Below, one piece after another: positions 53,223 to 60,372 of a DNA stretch of 64,000 nt. The position numbers and the translations under genes are program-made. The notes under the pieces were generated by a model, which worked only from the letters and a program-made list of their open reading frames with translations, was not told the origin of the DNA and did no database searches. The DNA is from Bacteroidales bacterium. GTDB lineage: Bacteria > Bacteroidota > Bacteroidia > Bacteroidales > UBA932. The stretch lies in assembly GCA_017509685.1 (NCBI GenBank), contig JAFWPA010000056.1:62001-126000 (forward strand). The letters run 5' to 3'. Positions within the stretch are counted from its first letter, which is position 1; each line of letters begins with the position of its first letter.

Positions 53223-54117
53223 TCTTGAATACTTTTTGAAGCATGTCTTTGTACTCCTGGCTCCAGCCTTCGGGCCAGTCGTGGGAGCCGGGGTATTTGC
53301 TGTAACTGTGCGGGAAGCCCTTCTTGTTCATCCAGTAATGCAGCTTGAGGGTGGAAGGCCGCATCATATCCCACTGGCTGGCATACAGGTAATAGCCATA
53401 AGGGGGATAATCCCTGTACTCGCGGGCCATCTTGGGATGCAGGCAGGAATAGAAGCGCCAGCGGTATCGGCCGGGCTTGCTGAGACCCAGCATATAGGGG
53501 GACATGGCGCCCACGTAACCAAATGTGCCGGGGAAATTGGCGGCCAGGTAAATGCTCTGGTATCCGCCCACGGAAAGACCGGCTATGGCGCGGTGCTTGC
53601 GGTCCGGGATGGTGCGGTACACGCTGTCCACATAGGCCACCACATCGCGTCTGAAGGCGCTTTCCACCTTTCCGTCCAGTTCCAGGATGCTTTCATAGGC
53701 GTCCTTGAAACGGGCGTTGTCATAGTCGTCGTCGTCGTCGTACTGGTTCACGTTGGGCATCACCACGATGCATTTTTCGGCCAGGCCTTCCCGCCAAAGG
53801 CTGTCGGTGCTCTGGTACACTTCACCGAAACGGATCCAGGCAGTCTCGTAGCCGCGGGCCCCGTGCAGCAGATAGAAGACGGGGTAGCTTTCCGTGTTAT
53901 TATAGTAGTCCTTGGGCAGATATACAATCATGCGCCGCTGCGTGGGACCGGGGACGCTGCACGGATAATAATGCTCCTCCACGAGATTCTGGGGAACATA
54001 TTCCTGCGGCCGGATGGCAGGACCAGCATGACTGCGCTCTTCACTTGCGAAGCGGATGACTCCGCAAGAGGAGAGCGCAATAAGGGTGGTTAAGAGAAGT
54101 AGAAGTTTAGGTTTCAA
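53197..54117 (-). CDS. CE1-like esterase lipoprotein in the YebC/GT4 operon
   Basis: A 306-residue lipoprotein (lipobox ALSSC, Cys18) of the esterase-D/CE1 fold: YPVFYLLHGARGYETAW, nucleophile Ser182 in GLSVGG, and His279 in PGSHDWPEGWSQEYKDML. An acidic run (DDDDDYD, about 127-133) lies on a loop before the nucleophile. No CBM48 domain. It lies outside the PUL, between YebC (5-base gap) and a glycosyltransferase gene that it overlaps, so an envelope-glycan deacylase role is as likely as a dietary one. Confidence 0.83.
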   Translation of the reverse strand: MKPKLLLLLTTLIALSSCGVIRFASEERSHAGPAIRPQEYVPQNLVEEHYYPCSVPGPTQRRMIVYLPKDYYNNTESYPVFYLLHGARGYETAWIRFGEVYQSTDSLWREGLAEKCIVVMPNVNQYDDDDDYDNARFKDAYESILELDGKVESAFRRDVVAYVDSVYRTIPDRKHRAIAGLSVGGYQSIYLAANFPGTFGYVGAMSPYMLGLSKPGRYRWRFYSCLHPKMAREYRDYPPYGYYLYASQWDMMRPSTLKLHYWMNKKGFPHSYSKYPGSHDWPEGWSQEYKDMLQKVFKNENPLCNQ

Positions 54118-54122
54118 AACAA

Positions 54123-54881
54123 TTATTCGGCTTCGGGGGCCATGGTGGTGTAGACGTTGGTCACGTCTTCATCATCTTCCAGCAGGCCGGTGAGCTTGTC
54201 CAGCGTGGCGCGCTGCTCGGGGGTAACCTCCTTCAGGTCCACGTTGGGGATTTGTTCGAAGCCGCCGGAGATAAGCTCGTATCCCTTCTCTTCGATGTAC
54301 TTCTGGATTTGTCCGTAGGCGGTATAATCGGCGTAGATGGAGATTTCCACGGTCACGTTCTCGTCCTCGTCCTCCACTTCCTGACGGAAGACTTCCTCGG
54401 CGCCGAAGTCGATGAGCTCCAGCTCCAGTTCTTCGATATCGATGGGGGCGGCGGGGTTGTCCTTGATGCGGAACACGCACTTGTGGTCAAACATAAAGGC
54501 CACGCTGCCGCTGGTCTGGAGGGAACCGCCGCACTTGGTGAAGTAGCTGCGGACGTTGGCCACGGTGCGGGTGTTATTGTCCGTGGCGGCCTCTACCAGG
54601 TAAGCGATACCGAAGGGGCCGAATCCTTCGTAAACGATTTCTTTGAAGTCACCGGATTTGGCCTCGGTGGCCTTCTTGATGGCACGTTCGATGTTTTCCT
54701 TGGGCATCTGCTCGCTCTTGGCCTCGGCGATGAGGGCGCGAAGACGGGGGTTGCCAGTAACTTCGGCGCCGCCCTGCTTCACGGCGATGGTAATTTCCTT
54801 GCCCAGTTTGGTGAAGGTCTTGGCCATGTGGCCCCAACGCTTCATTTTCCGCTCTTTGCGGAATTCAAATGCTCTTCCCAT
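54123..54881 (-). CDS. yebC: YebC/PmpR-family protein
   Basis: A 252-residue cytoplasmic protein with the family's N-terminus (MGRAFEFRKERKMKRWGHMAKTFTKLGKEI) and central YEGFGPFGIAYLVEAATDNNTRT motif. The start at 54881 is chosen because it gives this standard N-terminus; an ATG 13 codons upstream would overlap the TPR gene. YebC proteins were named as transcriptional regulators; recent work on family members links them to relief of ribosome stalling. The gene follows the TPR gene by one base. Confidence 0.93.
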   Translation of the reverse strand: MGRAFEFRKERKMKRWGHMAKTFTKLGKEITIAVKQGGAEVTGNPRLRALIAEAKSEQMPKENIERAIKKATEAKSGDFKEIVYEGFGPFGIAYLVEAATDNNTRTVANVRSYFTKCGGSLQTSGSVAFMFDHKCVFRIKDNPAAPIDIEELELELIDFGAEEVFRQEVEDEDENVTVEISIYADYTAYGQIQKYIEEKGYELISGGFEQIPNVDLKEVTPEQRATLDKLTGLLEDDEDVTNVYTTMAPEAE

Positions 54882-54882
54882 A

Positions 54883-55563
54883 TTATTCGGAGAATTCGAT
54901 GCGGGTGATATACTTGTCAATTTCCATGGCCTCGGGGGCGTTGCCGTACTGGTCCTTGATGGTCTGGTAGAAGGAGAGGGCCTTCTTGGCGTCTCCGTTG
55001 GCCTCGGCGGCGATACCGGCCTTCAGGAGGTAGGCGGCGGCGAAAGCGTTGTCCACGGTGGCGGCGGCCTTCTCATAATAGCTGACGGCCTTGCCATAGT
55101 CTTCCAGCTCTACATAAGCGTCGCCGATGCAGGCCTGGGCGCGGGAGAGGAGGATGGCGTCTTCACCTTCATAATTCTTGAGGGTGGAGATGGCATCTTC
55201 GTAGGCGCCGGTCTGGAGCTGGCAGATACCGGTGTACAGGTAGATGGCCTCGCCGGCCTTGGAGCCGTACTGCTTGAGGAGATCGGCAAAACCAAGGTCG
55301 TTTTCGTCGCCGTTCAGGGCCAGCTCATATTCGCCGGCCTGGAACCATTGCTCGGCGCGCACCATCTGGTCCGTGGCCTGGGCCTTCTTGGGCTGCAGGT
55401 AGAAACGGTTGTAAGCCAGGATGCAGAGAGCAATCACGAGGACTGCACAAACGACAGTGTAGATGGTTTTTCCGTTCTCTTTGAAGAACAGTTCGGTCTT
55501 GGAGACGGCCTCAGCCATGTTCTGCTGACGCACTTCTTCTTCGGTTTTCGTAATCTTTGCCAT
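54883..55563 (-). CDS. Membrane-anchored TPR protein (YfgM-like)
   Basis: A 226-residue protein with a short cytoplasmic N-terminus, one transmembrane helix (about residues 33-52, TIYTVVCAVLVIALCILAYN) and about four tetratricopeptide repeats (AGEAIYLYTGICQLQTGAYEDAISTLKNY and following). The layout resembles YfgM/UPF0070-type periplasmic chaperone-like proteins that help secretion. The ATG at 55563 is chosen because the upstream 73 codons run into the divergent recF promoter. First gene of the operon TPR-YebC-esterase-GT4, with its own promoter. Confidence 0.8.
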   Translation of the reverse strand: MAKITKTEEEVRQQNMAEAVSKTELFFKENGKTIYTVVCAVLVIALCILAYNRFYLQPKKAQATDQMVRAEQWFQAGEYELALNGDENDLGFADLLKQYGSKAGEAIYLYTGICQLQTGAYEDAISTLKNYEGEDAILLSRAQACIGDAYVELEDYGKAVSYYEKAAATVDNAFAAAYLLKAGIAAEANGDAKKALSFYQTIKDQYGNAPEAMEIDKYITRIEFSE

Positions 55564-55596
55564 ATTGTAATTGTTTCTAATTAGCTTTTGAGCCCG

Positions 55597-55628
55597 CAAA
55601 TTTACGAAAAATATTATATATTTGCAAA
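55597..55628 (-). promoter_or_regulatory. Promoter of the TPR-YebC operon
   Basis: Minus strand TTTG (complement of 55625-55628), exactly 20 bases, then TAAATTTG (complement of 55597-55604): a full consensus match. It overlaps the divergent recF -7 box (55617-55624), so the two promoters should compete for polymerase. Confidence 0.82.
55617..55624 (+). promoter_or_regulatory. -7 box for the recF operon
   Basis: TATATTTG at 55617-55624 matches TAnnTTTG about 28 bases before the recF ATG. It is interleaved with the divergent promoter on the other strand. No well-placed TTTG is seen upstream. Confidence 0.6.
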
Positions 55629-55651
55629 GCAAACGAAAAGCCCTGCGCCTT

Positions 55652-56749
55652 ATGCCCCGCCTTAAGAAAACAGTCGTACAGGATTTCCGGAATATAGCGT
55701 TCCAGGAACTGTCTTTCAGCCCCAATGTGAACTGCATCAGCGGCAACAACGGGGAGGGGAAGACCAACCTGCTGGACGCCATCTATTACCTGTCCATGAC
55801 CAAGAGCGCCTTCCCGGCACCGGACCGCTACAACTTCCGGTACGGGACGGAAGGGTTTGCCATCGGCGGTACCTATTTCATGGAAAACGGCACGGAATCC
55901 CGCTTTTCCATCCAGGTGAAGGAAGGGGAGAAGAAGCTGGTGCGGGACGATAAACCTTACACGCGTATGGGCGAGCACATTGGCGTGCTGCCCGTGGTGA
56001 TGGTCTCGCCCGGGGATTCGGCCCTGGTGAGCGAGGCCGGGGAGGAGCGCCGCCGGCTTTCTAACGCTGTACTTTCCCAGATGGACCGGGAGTATCTGGC
56101 GGCCGTGCAGGCTTACAACCGCCTGCTGGCCCAGCGCAACAAGATGCTCAAGGACCTGGCGCCGGATCCGGCCCTGCTGGATGTGCTGGACAGCCGGATG
56201 GAAGCCCACGCCGTCAAGATTTTCGAGGGTCGCAAACAACTGGTGGCCAGCATGCAGCCGGTGGTGGCGTCGTATTATCAGCTTATTTCCGGGGGCGGGG
56301 AGAGCGTTTCCATTGAGTATAAATCTGATTTAGCAAGTGCTTCACTTACAGATGTTTTTCGGGCTCACCGGGAGCGTGACTTTCAGTTGAGATATACCTC
56401 GTCCGGTGTCCAGCGGGACGACTTCCTCTTCTCCATGGACGGCCATCCCATCCGCCGCGCCGGCTCCCAGGGCCAGCAGAAATCTTTCCTGGTTGCCCTC
56501 AAGTTCGCCCAGTATGAAATCATGAAGCGCTCCTACGGTTTTGCCCCCATGCTCCTGCTGGACGACGTCTTCGACAAACTGGACCTGAACCGCATCTCCA
56601 ACCTCATCGGGATGGTGGCGGGGGCCGATTTCGGCCAGATTTTTATTACGGACACAGACCGCGTGCGCCTCTCCGGCATCGTAGACCGCATTACGGAGGA
56701 CCGCGCGTATTTCAACGCCGAAGGCGGCGTCTTTACCCAGGTAGGCTGA
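55652..56749 (+). CDS. recF: DNA replication and repair protein RecF
   Basis: A 365-residue SMC-like ATPase: Walker A GNNGEGKTNLL (about 31-41), signature segment GSQGQQKSFLVALKFAQ, and Walker B PMLLLDDVFDKLD. RecF loads RecA at gaps with RecO and RecR. The ATG at 55652 gives the normal N-terminus (MPRLKKTVVQDFRN); a TTG 10 codons upstream lies in the promoter. The stop overlaps the next ATG (TGATG). In many Bacteroidota, recF is followed by a DUF721 gene as here. Confidence 0.95.
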   Translation: MPRLKKTVVQDFRNIAFQELSFSPNVNCISGNNGEGKTNLLDAIYYLSMTKSAFPAPDRYNFRYGTEGFAIGGTYFMENGTESRFSIQVKEGEKKLVRDDKPYTRMGEHIGVLPVVMVSPGDSALVSEAGEERRRLSNAVLSQMDREYLAAVQAYNRLLAQRNKMLKDLAPDPALLDVLDSRMEAHAVKIFEGRKQLVASMQPVVASYYQLISGGGESVSIEYKSDLASASLTDVFRAHRERDFQLRYTSSGVQRDDFLFSMDGHPIRRAGSQGQQKSFLVALKFAQYEIMKRSYGFAPMLLLDDVFDKLDLNRISNLIGMVAGADFGQIFITDTDRVRLSGIVDRITEDRAYFNAEGGVFTQVG

Positions 56750-57078
56750 TGGCAGTTCGTATCCATAGAAAGGAAGCCGTGAGCATGGATAAGATTGTAG
56801 AAGCCTACATCAAGTCCATGAAAATTGCCGTTGGGCTCAATACACAGCGCATTTTCGCCGCCTGGGACGCCTGCTCCGGCGCGGGCCCCTACACGCTTCG
56901 GCGCTATTTCCGCGGCGGCAAGCTGTACATAACCTTGAACTCTTCCGTTCTGCGCAGCCAGCTGGTCCTGCAGAAGGACCTGCTCATAGAGAAGATGAAC
57001 GCTTTCCTTCAGCAGGATCCCTTGTTTACCCAAGACAACAAAACGGTGGGTTTCGTTGAGGAACTCATTTTAAAATAA
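56749..57078 (+). CDS. DUF721 (DciA-like) protein
   Basis: A 109-residue basic protein with the DUF721 pattern (AYIKSMKIAVGLNTQRIFAAWDACSG, then LYITLNSSVLRSQLVLQKDLLIEKMN). The family includes DciA, a helicase loader that brings the replicative helicase to the origin in bacteria lacking DnaC. Start overlaps the recF stop, so expression is coupled with recF, consistent with a replication role. Short but well supported by pattern and neighbour. Confidence 0.85.
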   Translation: MAVRIHRKEAVSMDKIVEAYIKSMKIAVGLNTQRIFAAWDACSGAGPYTLRRYFRGGKLYITLNSSVLRSQLVLQKDLLIEKMNAFLQQDPLFTQDNKTVGFVEELILK

Positions 57079-57087
57079 ACTTTCACT

Positions 57088-58467
57088 ATGACCTTTGATC
57101 TTGCAATTTTGGGCGGAGGCCCCGGCGGTTATGTGGCTGCCGGAAGGGCTGGAGCCGCCGGTCTTTCCGTGGTGCTCTTTGAAAAGAAGGAACTGGGCGG
57201 GGTGTGCCTGAACGAGGGCTGCATCCCCACCAAAACCCTGCTGTACAGCGCTAAGGTGCTGGATTATGCCAAGCACGCGTCCCAGTATGGGGTGGCTGTT
57301 CCGGAGGCGTCGCCCGATGTCCCGGCCGTGTTCAAGCGCAAGGAAAAGGTGGTGAAAAAGCTGGTGGGCGGCGTGCGCGTCCAGATGCGCAATGCCGGCG
57401 TGGAGGTTGTGAAAGAGGCCGCCGTCATCACGGGCCGCCAGGCCGATGTCTTCACGCTCGAAGCCGGTGAAGAAACCTATGAAGCCCGCAACGTGCTCAT
57501 CTGCACGGGCTCCGAGGCCGTGGTTCCGCCCATTCCGGGTCTCCGCGAAGGCCTGGGCGGTGTCGTCGTCACCAACCGGGAGATTCTTTCCCTGGCCGAA
57601 GTCCCTTCATCGCTGGTCATCATCGGCGGCGGCGTCATCGGCATGGAGTTCGCCAGTTTCTTCAACTCCGTGGGCACAAAGGTGACCGTGGTGGAAATGC
57701 TGCCCAAAATCCTGGGGCCGATGGACGATGAAATCAGCGCGATGCTGCAGGCCCAATACCAGAAAAAGGGCGTGGAGTTCCATCTTTCCTGCAAAGTGAC
57801 CGCCGTGGAGGGAAACGAGGTGGTGTTTATTTCGGCCGACGGTACCGAGTCCCGCGTGGCCGGAGACCGCATCCTGGTGTCCGTAGGGCGCCGGGCTGTG
57901 CTGGAGGGCATCGGCCTGGAGAATATCGGCGTAGAACTGGCCCTGAATCCCGCCGGACGCCCGTATGGTATTAAGGTAGACGCGCAGATGCGCACCTCCG
58001 TGCCCGGCGTATATGCCGCCGGCGACGTCACGGGCTTCTCCATGCTTGCCCACACCGCGTCCCGCGAAGGCGAAGTGGCTGTGAATACCATCCTGGGCAA
58101 GGCCGATTCCATGCGCTACAACGCCATTCCCGGCGTGGTTTACACCAATCCCGAGGTAGCCGGCGTGGGACTCACCGAGGCCGATGCCGCCGCCAAAGGC
58201 ATTCCCGTAGAGATTTTCAAACTCCCCATGGCCTACAGCGGCCGCTTCGTAGCCGAAAACGAAAGGGGAGAGGGCCTGTGCAAGGTCCTGGTTGCCTCCG
58301 ACGGCGCCGTGGTAGGCGTCCACTTGCTGGGCAATCCCTGCTCCGAAATCATCGCCGCCGCCTGCGTGGCCATCGACCGCGGGCTGGGCATCGACGCCCT
58401 CAAGGAGGTCGTCTTCCCGCACCCCACCGTGTCCGAGATTCTCAAGGAGACGCTGTTTGCACCCTAG
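57088..58467 (+). CDS. lpdA: Dihydrolipoyl dehydrogenase
   Basis: A 459-residue flavoenzyme: FAD-binding GGGPGGYVAAGRA (about 9-21), redox-active disulfide Cys40-LNEG-Cys45 in GGVCLNEGCIPTK, NAD-binding IIGGGVIGMEFASFF, and the C-terminal dimer domain with HPTVSEILKET holding the catalytic His. It reoxidises lipoamide in 2-oxoacid dehydrogenase complexes or the glycine cleavage system. No acyltransferase or E1 genes are adjacent, so the complex it serves is unknown. It starts nine bases after the DUF721 gene and is probably cotranscribed with recF. Confidence 0.95.
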   Translation: MTFDLAILGGGPGGYVAAGRAGAAGLSVVLFEKKELGGVCLNEGCIPTKTLLYSAKVLDYAKHASQYGVAVPEASPDVPAVFKRKEKVVKKLVGGVRVQMRNAGVEVVKEAAVITGRQADVFTLEAGEETYEARNVLICTGSEAVVPPIPGLREGLGGVVVTNREILSLAEVPSSLVIIGGGVIGMEFASFFNSVGTKVTVVEMLPKILGPMDDEISAMLQAQYQKKGVEFHLSCKVTAVEGNEVVFISADGTESRVAGDRILVSVGRRAVLEGIGLENIGVELALNPAGRPYGIKVDAQMRTSVPGVYAAGDVTGFSMLAHTASREGEVAVNTILGKADSMRYNAIPGVVYTNPEVAGVGLTEADAAAKGIPVEIFKLPMAYSGRFVAENERGEGLCKVLVASDGAVVGVHLLGNPCSEIIAAACVAIDRGLGIDALKEVVFPHPTVSEILKETLFAP

Positions 58468-58490
58468 GCTATAAATACTTCCGCTTCAAG

Positions 58491-59363
58491 CTAAAATATA
58501 CCGGGCGCCATCCCGTTGAGGAATGCCCGGGCCACGTCCTCCATTCTGGGGATGGGCTCTCCCTGACCATTGCGGCGTTTGCAGAAATTGTAGGCATATT
58601 TCAGAGCGGTGAACTTAAGCAGTTTCTTCTCACAGGCACGCTGATCCTCCAATGTCTGAATGCCGTAATACGTCCTGACCAAAAGGCTCCAGTGCTTCCG
58701 GAACGTCTCGCTGTCCAGATGGAACAGCTGGTCCATGTACTCGGAAGGGATATAATAGGCTATGTATAAATTCATGGACAAGTCCCATTCCGGAGCGCCG
58801 TAGGAAAAATCTCCCAGGTCTATCCAGTAATCCTTTTCCCCATTGGTGATGATATTGCCGATATGGAAGTCTCCATGGAGGCAGGTCTTGGGGGAAGGGA
58901 TGGTGTCCAGGGTACTCAGAAGCTGCGCACGGAGCGGGTCGGAGATGCACGTGGATTTCTCTATCCAGGGACGGATGACGTCCTTAATATCGGGGAACGC
59001 ATCGGTATCGGCCGGTGTAGCATGCAGTTTTTTTCCCAGGCGGGCGAATTTGAGGGTAAGGGGCTCCAACTGTTCCGGTTCCTCGGAAATGATGCGGGTG
59101 TAAGAACGCTTGTTCGCAATTACTTCGTATTCTGCGCCGAAGCATTTGCCATCCGTTACCAGGCGGATGGGTTCGGGGCAGGGGATACCGGCCTCATACA
59201 CGGCCCTGGAAATCCGAAATTCGCGTTCTACTGTTTCCGAGCCCAGGCCGTATTGGAACATCTTGGCCATGGCACTGCCATCCTTCCGGGTATAAGTGAG
59301 GGCCTGACCGCCTTCACCGCTTTGAATATAGTCTTCCAGATTGATTTGCTGATACTTACTCAT
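58491..59363 (-). CDS. Aminoglycoside-phosphotransferase-like kinase
   Basis: A 290-residue protein with the APH/choline-kinase fold: catalytic loop LHGDFHIGN (His163, Asp165, Asn170) and metal-binding IDLGDFSYGAPEWDL (Asp182). The N-terminal lobe has KMFQYGLGSETVEREF as a probable ATP-binding Lys/Glu region. It resembles the TIGR02172-type family of Bacteroidota/Fibrobacter of unknown substrate; antibiotic resistance should not be inferred. The start at 59363 gives MSKYQQINLEDY; an upstream ATG at 59417 would overlap the promoter and abut tmRNA. Confidence 0.82.
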   Translation of the reverse strand: MSKYQQINLEDYIQSGEGGQALTYTRKDGSAMAKMFQYGLGSETVEREFRISRAVYEAGIPCPEPIRLVTDGKCFGAEYEVIANKRSYTRIISEEPEQLEPLTLKFARLGKKLHATPADTDAFPDIKDVIRPWIEKSTCISDPLRAQLLSTLDTIPSPKTCLHGDFHIGNIITNGEKDYWIDLGDFSYGAPEWDLSMNLYIAYYIPSEYMDQLFHLDSETFRKHWSLLVRTYYGIQTLEDQRACEKKLLKFTALKYAYNFCKRRNGQGEPIPRMEDVARAFLNGMAPGIF

Positions 59364-59386
59364 AAAAACACTAACTAATAACTTTG

Positions 59387-59418
59387 CAAAGGTACAGTTT
59401 TTTTCCCCCTGTATCAAT
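59387..59418 (-). promoter_or_regulatory. Promoter of the phosphotransferase gene
   Basis: Minus strand ATTG (complement of 59415-59418), 20 bases, TACCTTTG (complement of 59387-59394). The -33 box is one base off consensus and lies just outside the 3' end of the tmRNA. Confidence 0.6.
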
Positions 59419-59420
59419 AG

Positions 59421-59817
59421 TGGAGGTGAGCGGACTCGAACCGCTGTCCAAACGTCGCACCAGGCGGCTTTCTACATGCTTATCCTGCCTTTGGTTTTCG
59501 ACGGTTCCCTGCCGGTAGGCGGGCGAAGAACCGCTTAGCCTTTAAGTCTTAGCCGGATGTAGAGGCGTCGTCCGGAGCAGCCTCAAATGGATGATACCCC
59601 TTGACCGGGCCTTAAGAGGCGGAAGGCCCGAGGGATACTCGTCGGCCCCGCAGCCTTGGCGGGACGGATTAAGCTAATTGGACTTGGCCGAATTAGGCAG
59701 CGAGTGCATAGTTGTTGTTGGCAACTGATTTTTTGGAGTCTGAGATTTACGGGCAAGGCTCCAACGCCCGGCATGCTTACCGTCCGACATCGGCGCTGTC
59801 AAAACCAAAACACCCCC
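59421..59817 (-). ncRNA. ssrA: Transfer-messenger RNA (tmRNA)
   Basis: Read on the minus strand, the 5' end GGGGGTG pairs with CACCTCC near the 3' end, which carries the T-arm GGTTCGAGTCCGC; GTTTTGGTTTTGACAGCG is the conserved tmRNA 5' region. The reading frame ends in GCC-AAC-AAC-AAC-TAT-GCA-CTC-GCT-GCC-TAA, giving the tag end ANNNYALAA, the proteolysis signal expected in Bacteroidota. By comparison with the E. coli resume site (UAAUUAGUC-GCA), translation probably resumes at GAC, giving DSKKSVANNNYALAA, longer than the usual GENNYALAA. The 3' CCA does not seem to be encoded (CTA follows the discriminator A). About 397 nt; ends are estimated to within a few bases. tmRNA rescues stalled ribosomes with SmpB. 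Confidence 0.95.
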
Positions 59818-59831
59818 GTTGAACGTGACTG

Positions 59832-59862
59832 CAAAGATACAAATTATTCTTCGTCCGGCAAA
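59832..59862 (-). promoter_or_regulatory. Promoter of tmRNA
   Basis: Minus strand TTTG (complement of 59859-59862), 19 bases, TATCTTTG (complement of 59832-59839), ending 14 bases before the mature 5' end; the short leader would be removed by RNase P. The -33 box lies in the last codons of the NlpC/P60 gene. Confidence 0.8.
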
Positions 59863-60332
59863 ATGCGGCGGGCGGCCATGTACCGCATCTGGAAGTAGGG
59901 GTGGGAGGAGGTCTGCTCTACCACGCCGCCGGAAACCGATGCGTGGATGAAGGTGAAACTGCCTTTTTCCCGGTCTACGGAAACCACGATGCCCACGTGG
60001 CCGATGGTACGCACCCCGGCCCGTTTCCCAAAGAAAACCAGGTCTCCTTTCTGGAGGTCTGCGTAGCTGTTCACCGGGCGGCCTTCGCGCAGCTGCACGG
60101 CGCTGTAGGCCGTGAGTTCGTAGCCGAAGTGTTTGTACACATAACGCGTGTAACTGGAACAGTCAAAGCGCTTTGGACCCGTTGCTCCCAACTTATACGG
60201 CGTGCCCAGGAAGGTGCGGGCATAGGCCACCACTTCGTCCCCCGTGGGGGGCGTGGCGGGCTGTGCCTGGGCCGTCCCGGAAAGCAGGACGGCCATGAGG
60301 ACCAGCGTCATATATGACAGGAACTTGCGCAT
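59844..60332 (-). CDS. NlpC/P60 cell-wall peptidase
   Basis: A 162-residue exported protein (signal peptide cut near GTAQAQ, residue 24) with the NlpC/P60 catalytic set Cys58 (RFDCSSYTRYVYKHFG), His112 (GHVGIV) and His130 (FIHAS). These cysteine peptidases cut gamma-D-Glu-diaminopimelate bonds in peptidoglycan peptides. Single domain, with no SH3 or LysM binding part, as in small Spr-like enzymes. The ATG at 60332 is chosen because it begins a proper signal peptide (MRKFLSYMTLVLMAVLL). Own promoter at 60342-60372. Confidence 0.92.
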   Translation of the reverse strand: MRKFLSYMTLVLMAVLLSGTAQAQPATPPTGDEVVAYARTFLGTPYKLGATGPKRFDCSSYTRYVYKHFGYELTAYSAVQLREGRPVNSYADLQKGDLVFFGKRAGVRTIGHVGIVVSVDREKGSFTFIHASVSGGVVEQTSSHPYFQMRYMAARRILPDEE

Positions 60333-60341
60333 AGGCTCCTG

Positions 60342-60372
60342 CAAATATACAACTATTATGCTAAAAGCCAAT
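60342..60372 (-). promoter_or_regulatory. Promoter of the NlpC/P60 gene
   Basis: Minus strand ATTG (complement of 60369-60372), 19 bases, TATATTTG (complement of 60342-60349), about 10 bases before the ATG. The -33 box lies at the very end of the DUF4906 gene. Confidence 0.65.

Noticed and set aside
58491..59363. Aminoglycoside resistance gene
   Set aside because: Only the general phosphotransferase fold is seen; the protein resembles an uncharacterised Bacteroidota family and has no resistance or mobile context.
59421..59500. Possible separate tRNA gene on the minus strand (GGTTCGAGTCCGC T-arm)
   Set aside because: There is no anticodon arm next to it; it is the 3' half of the tRNA-like domain of tmRNA, whose 5' half lies about 390 bases away.
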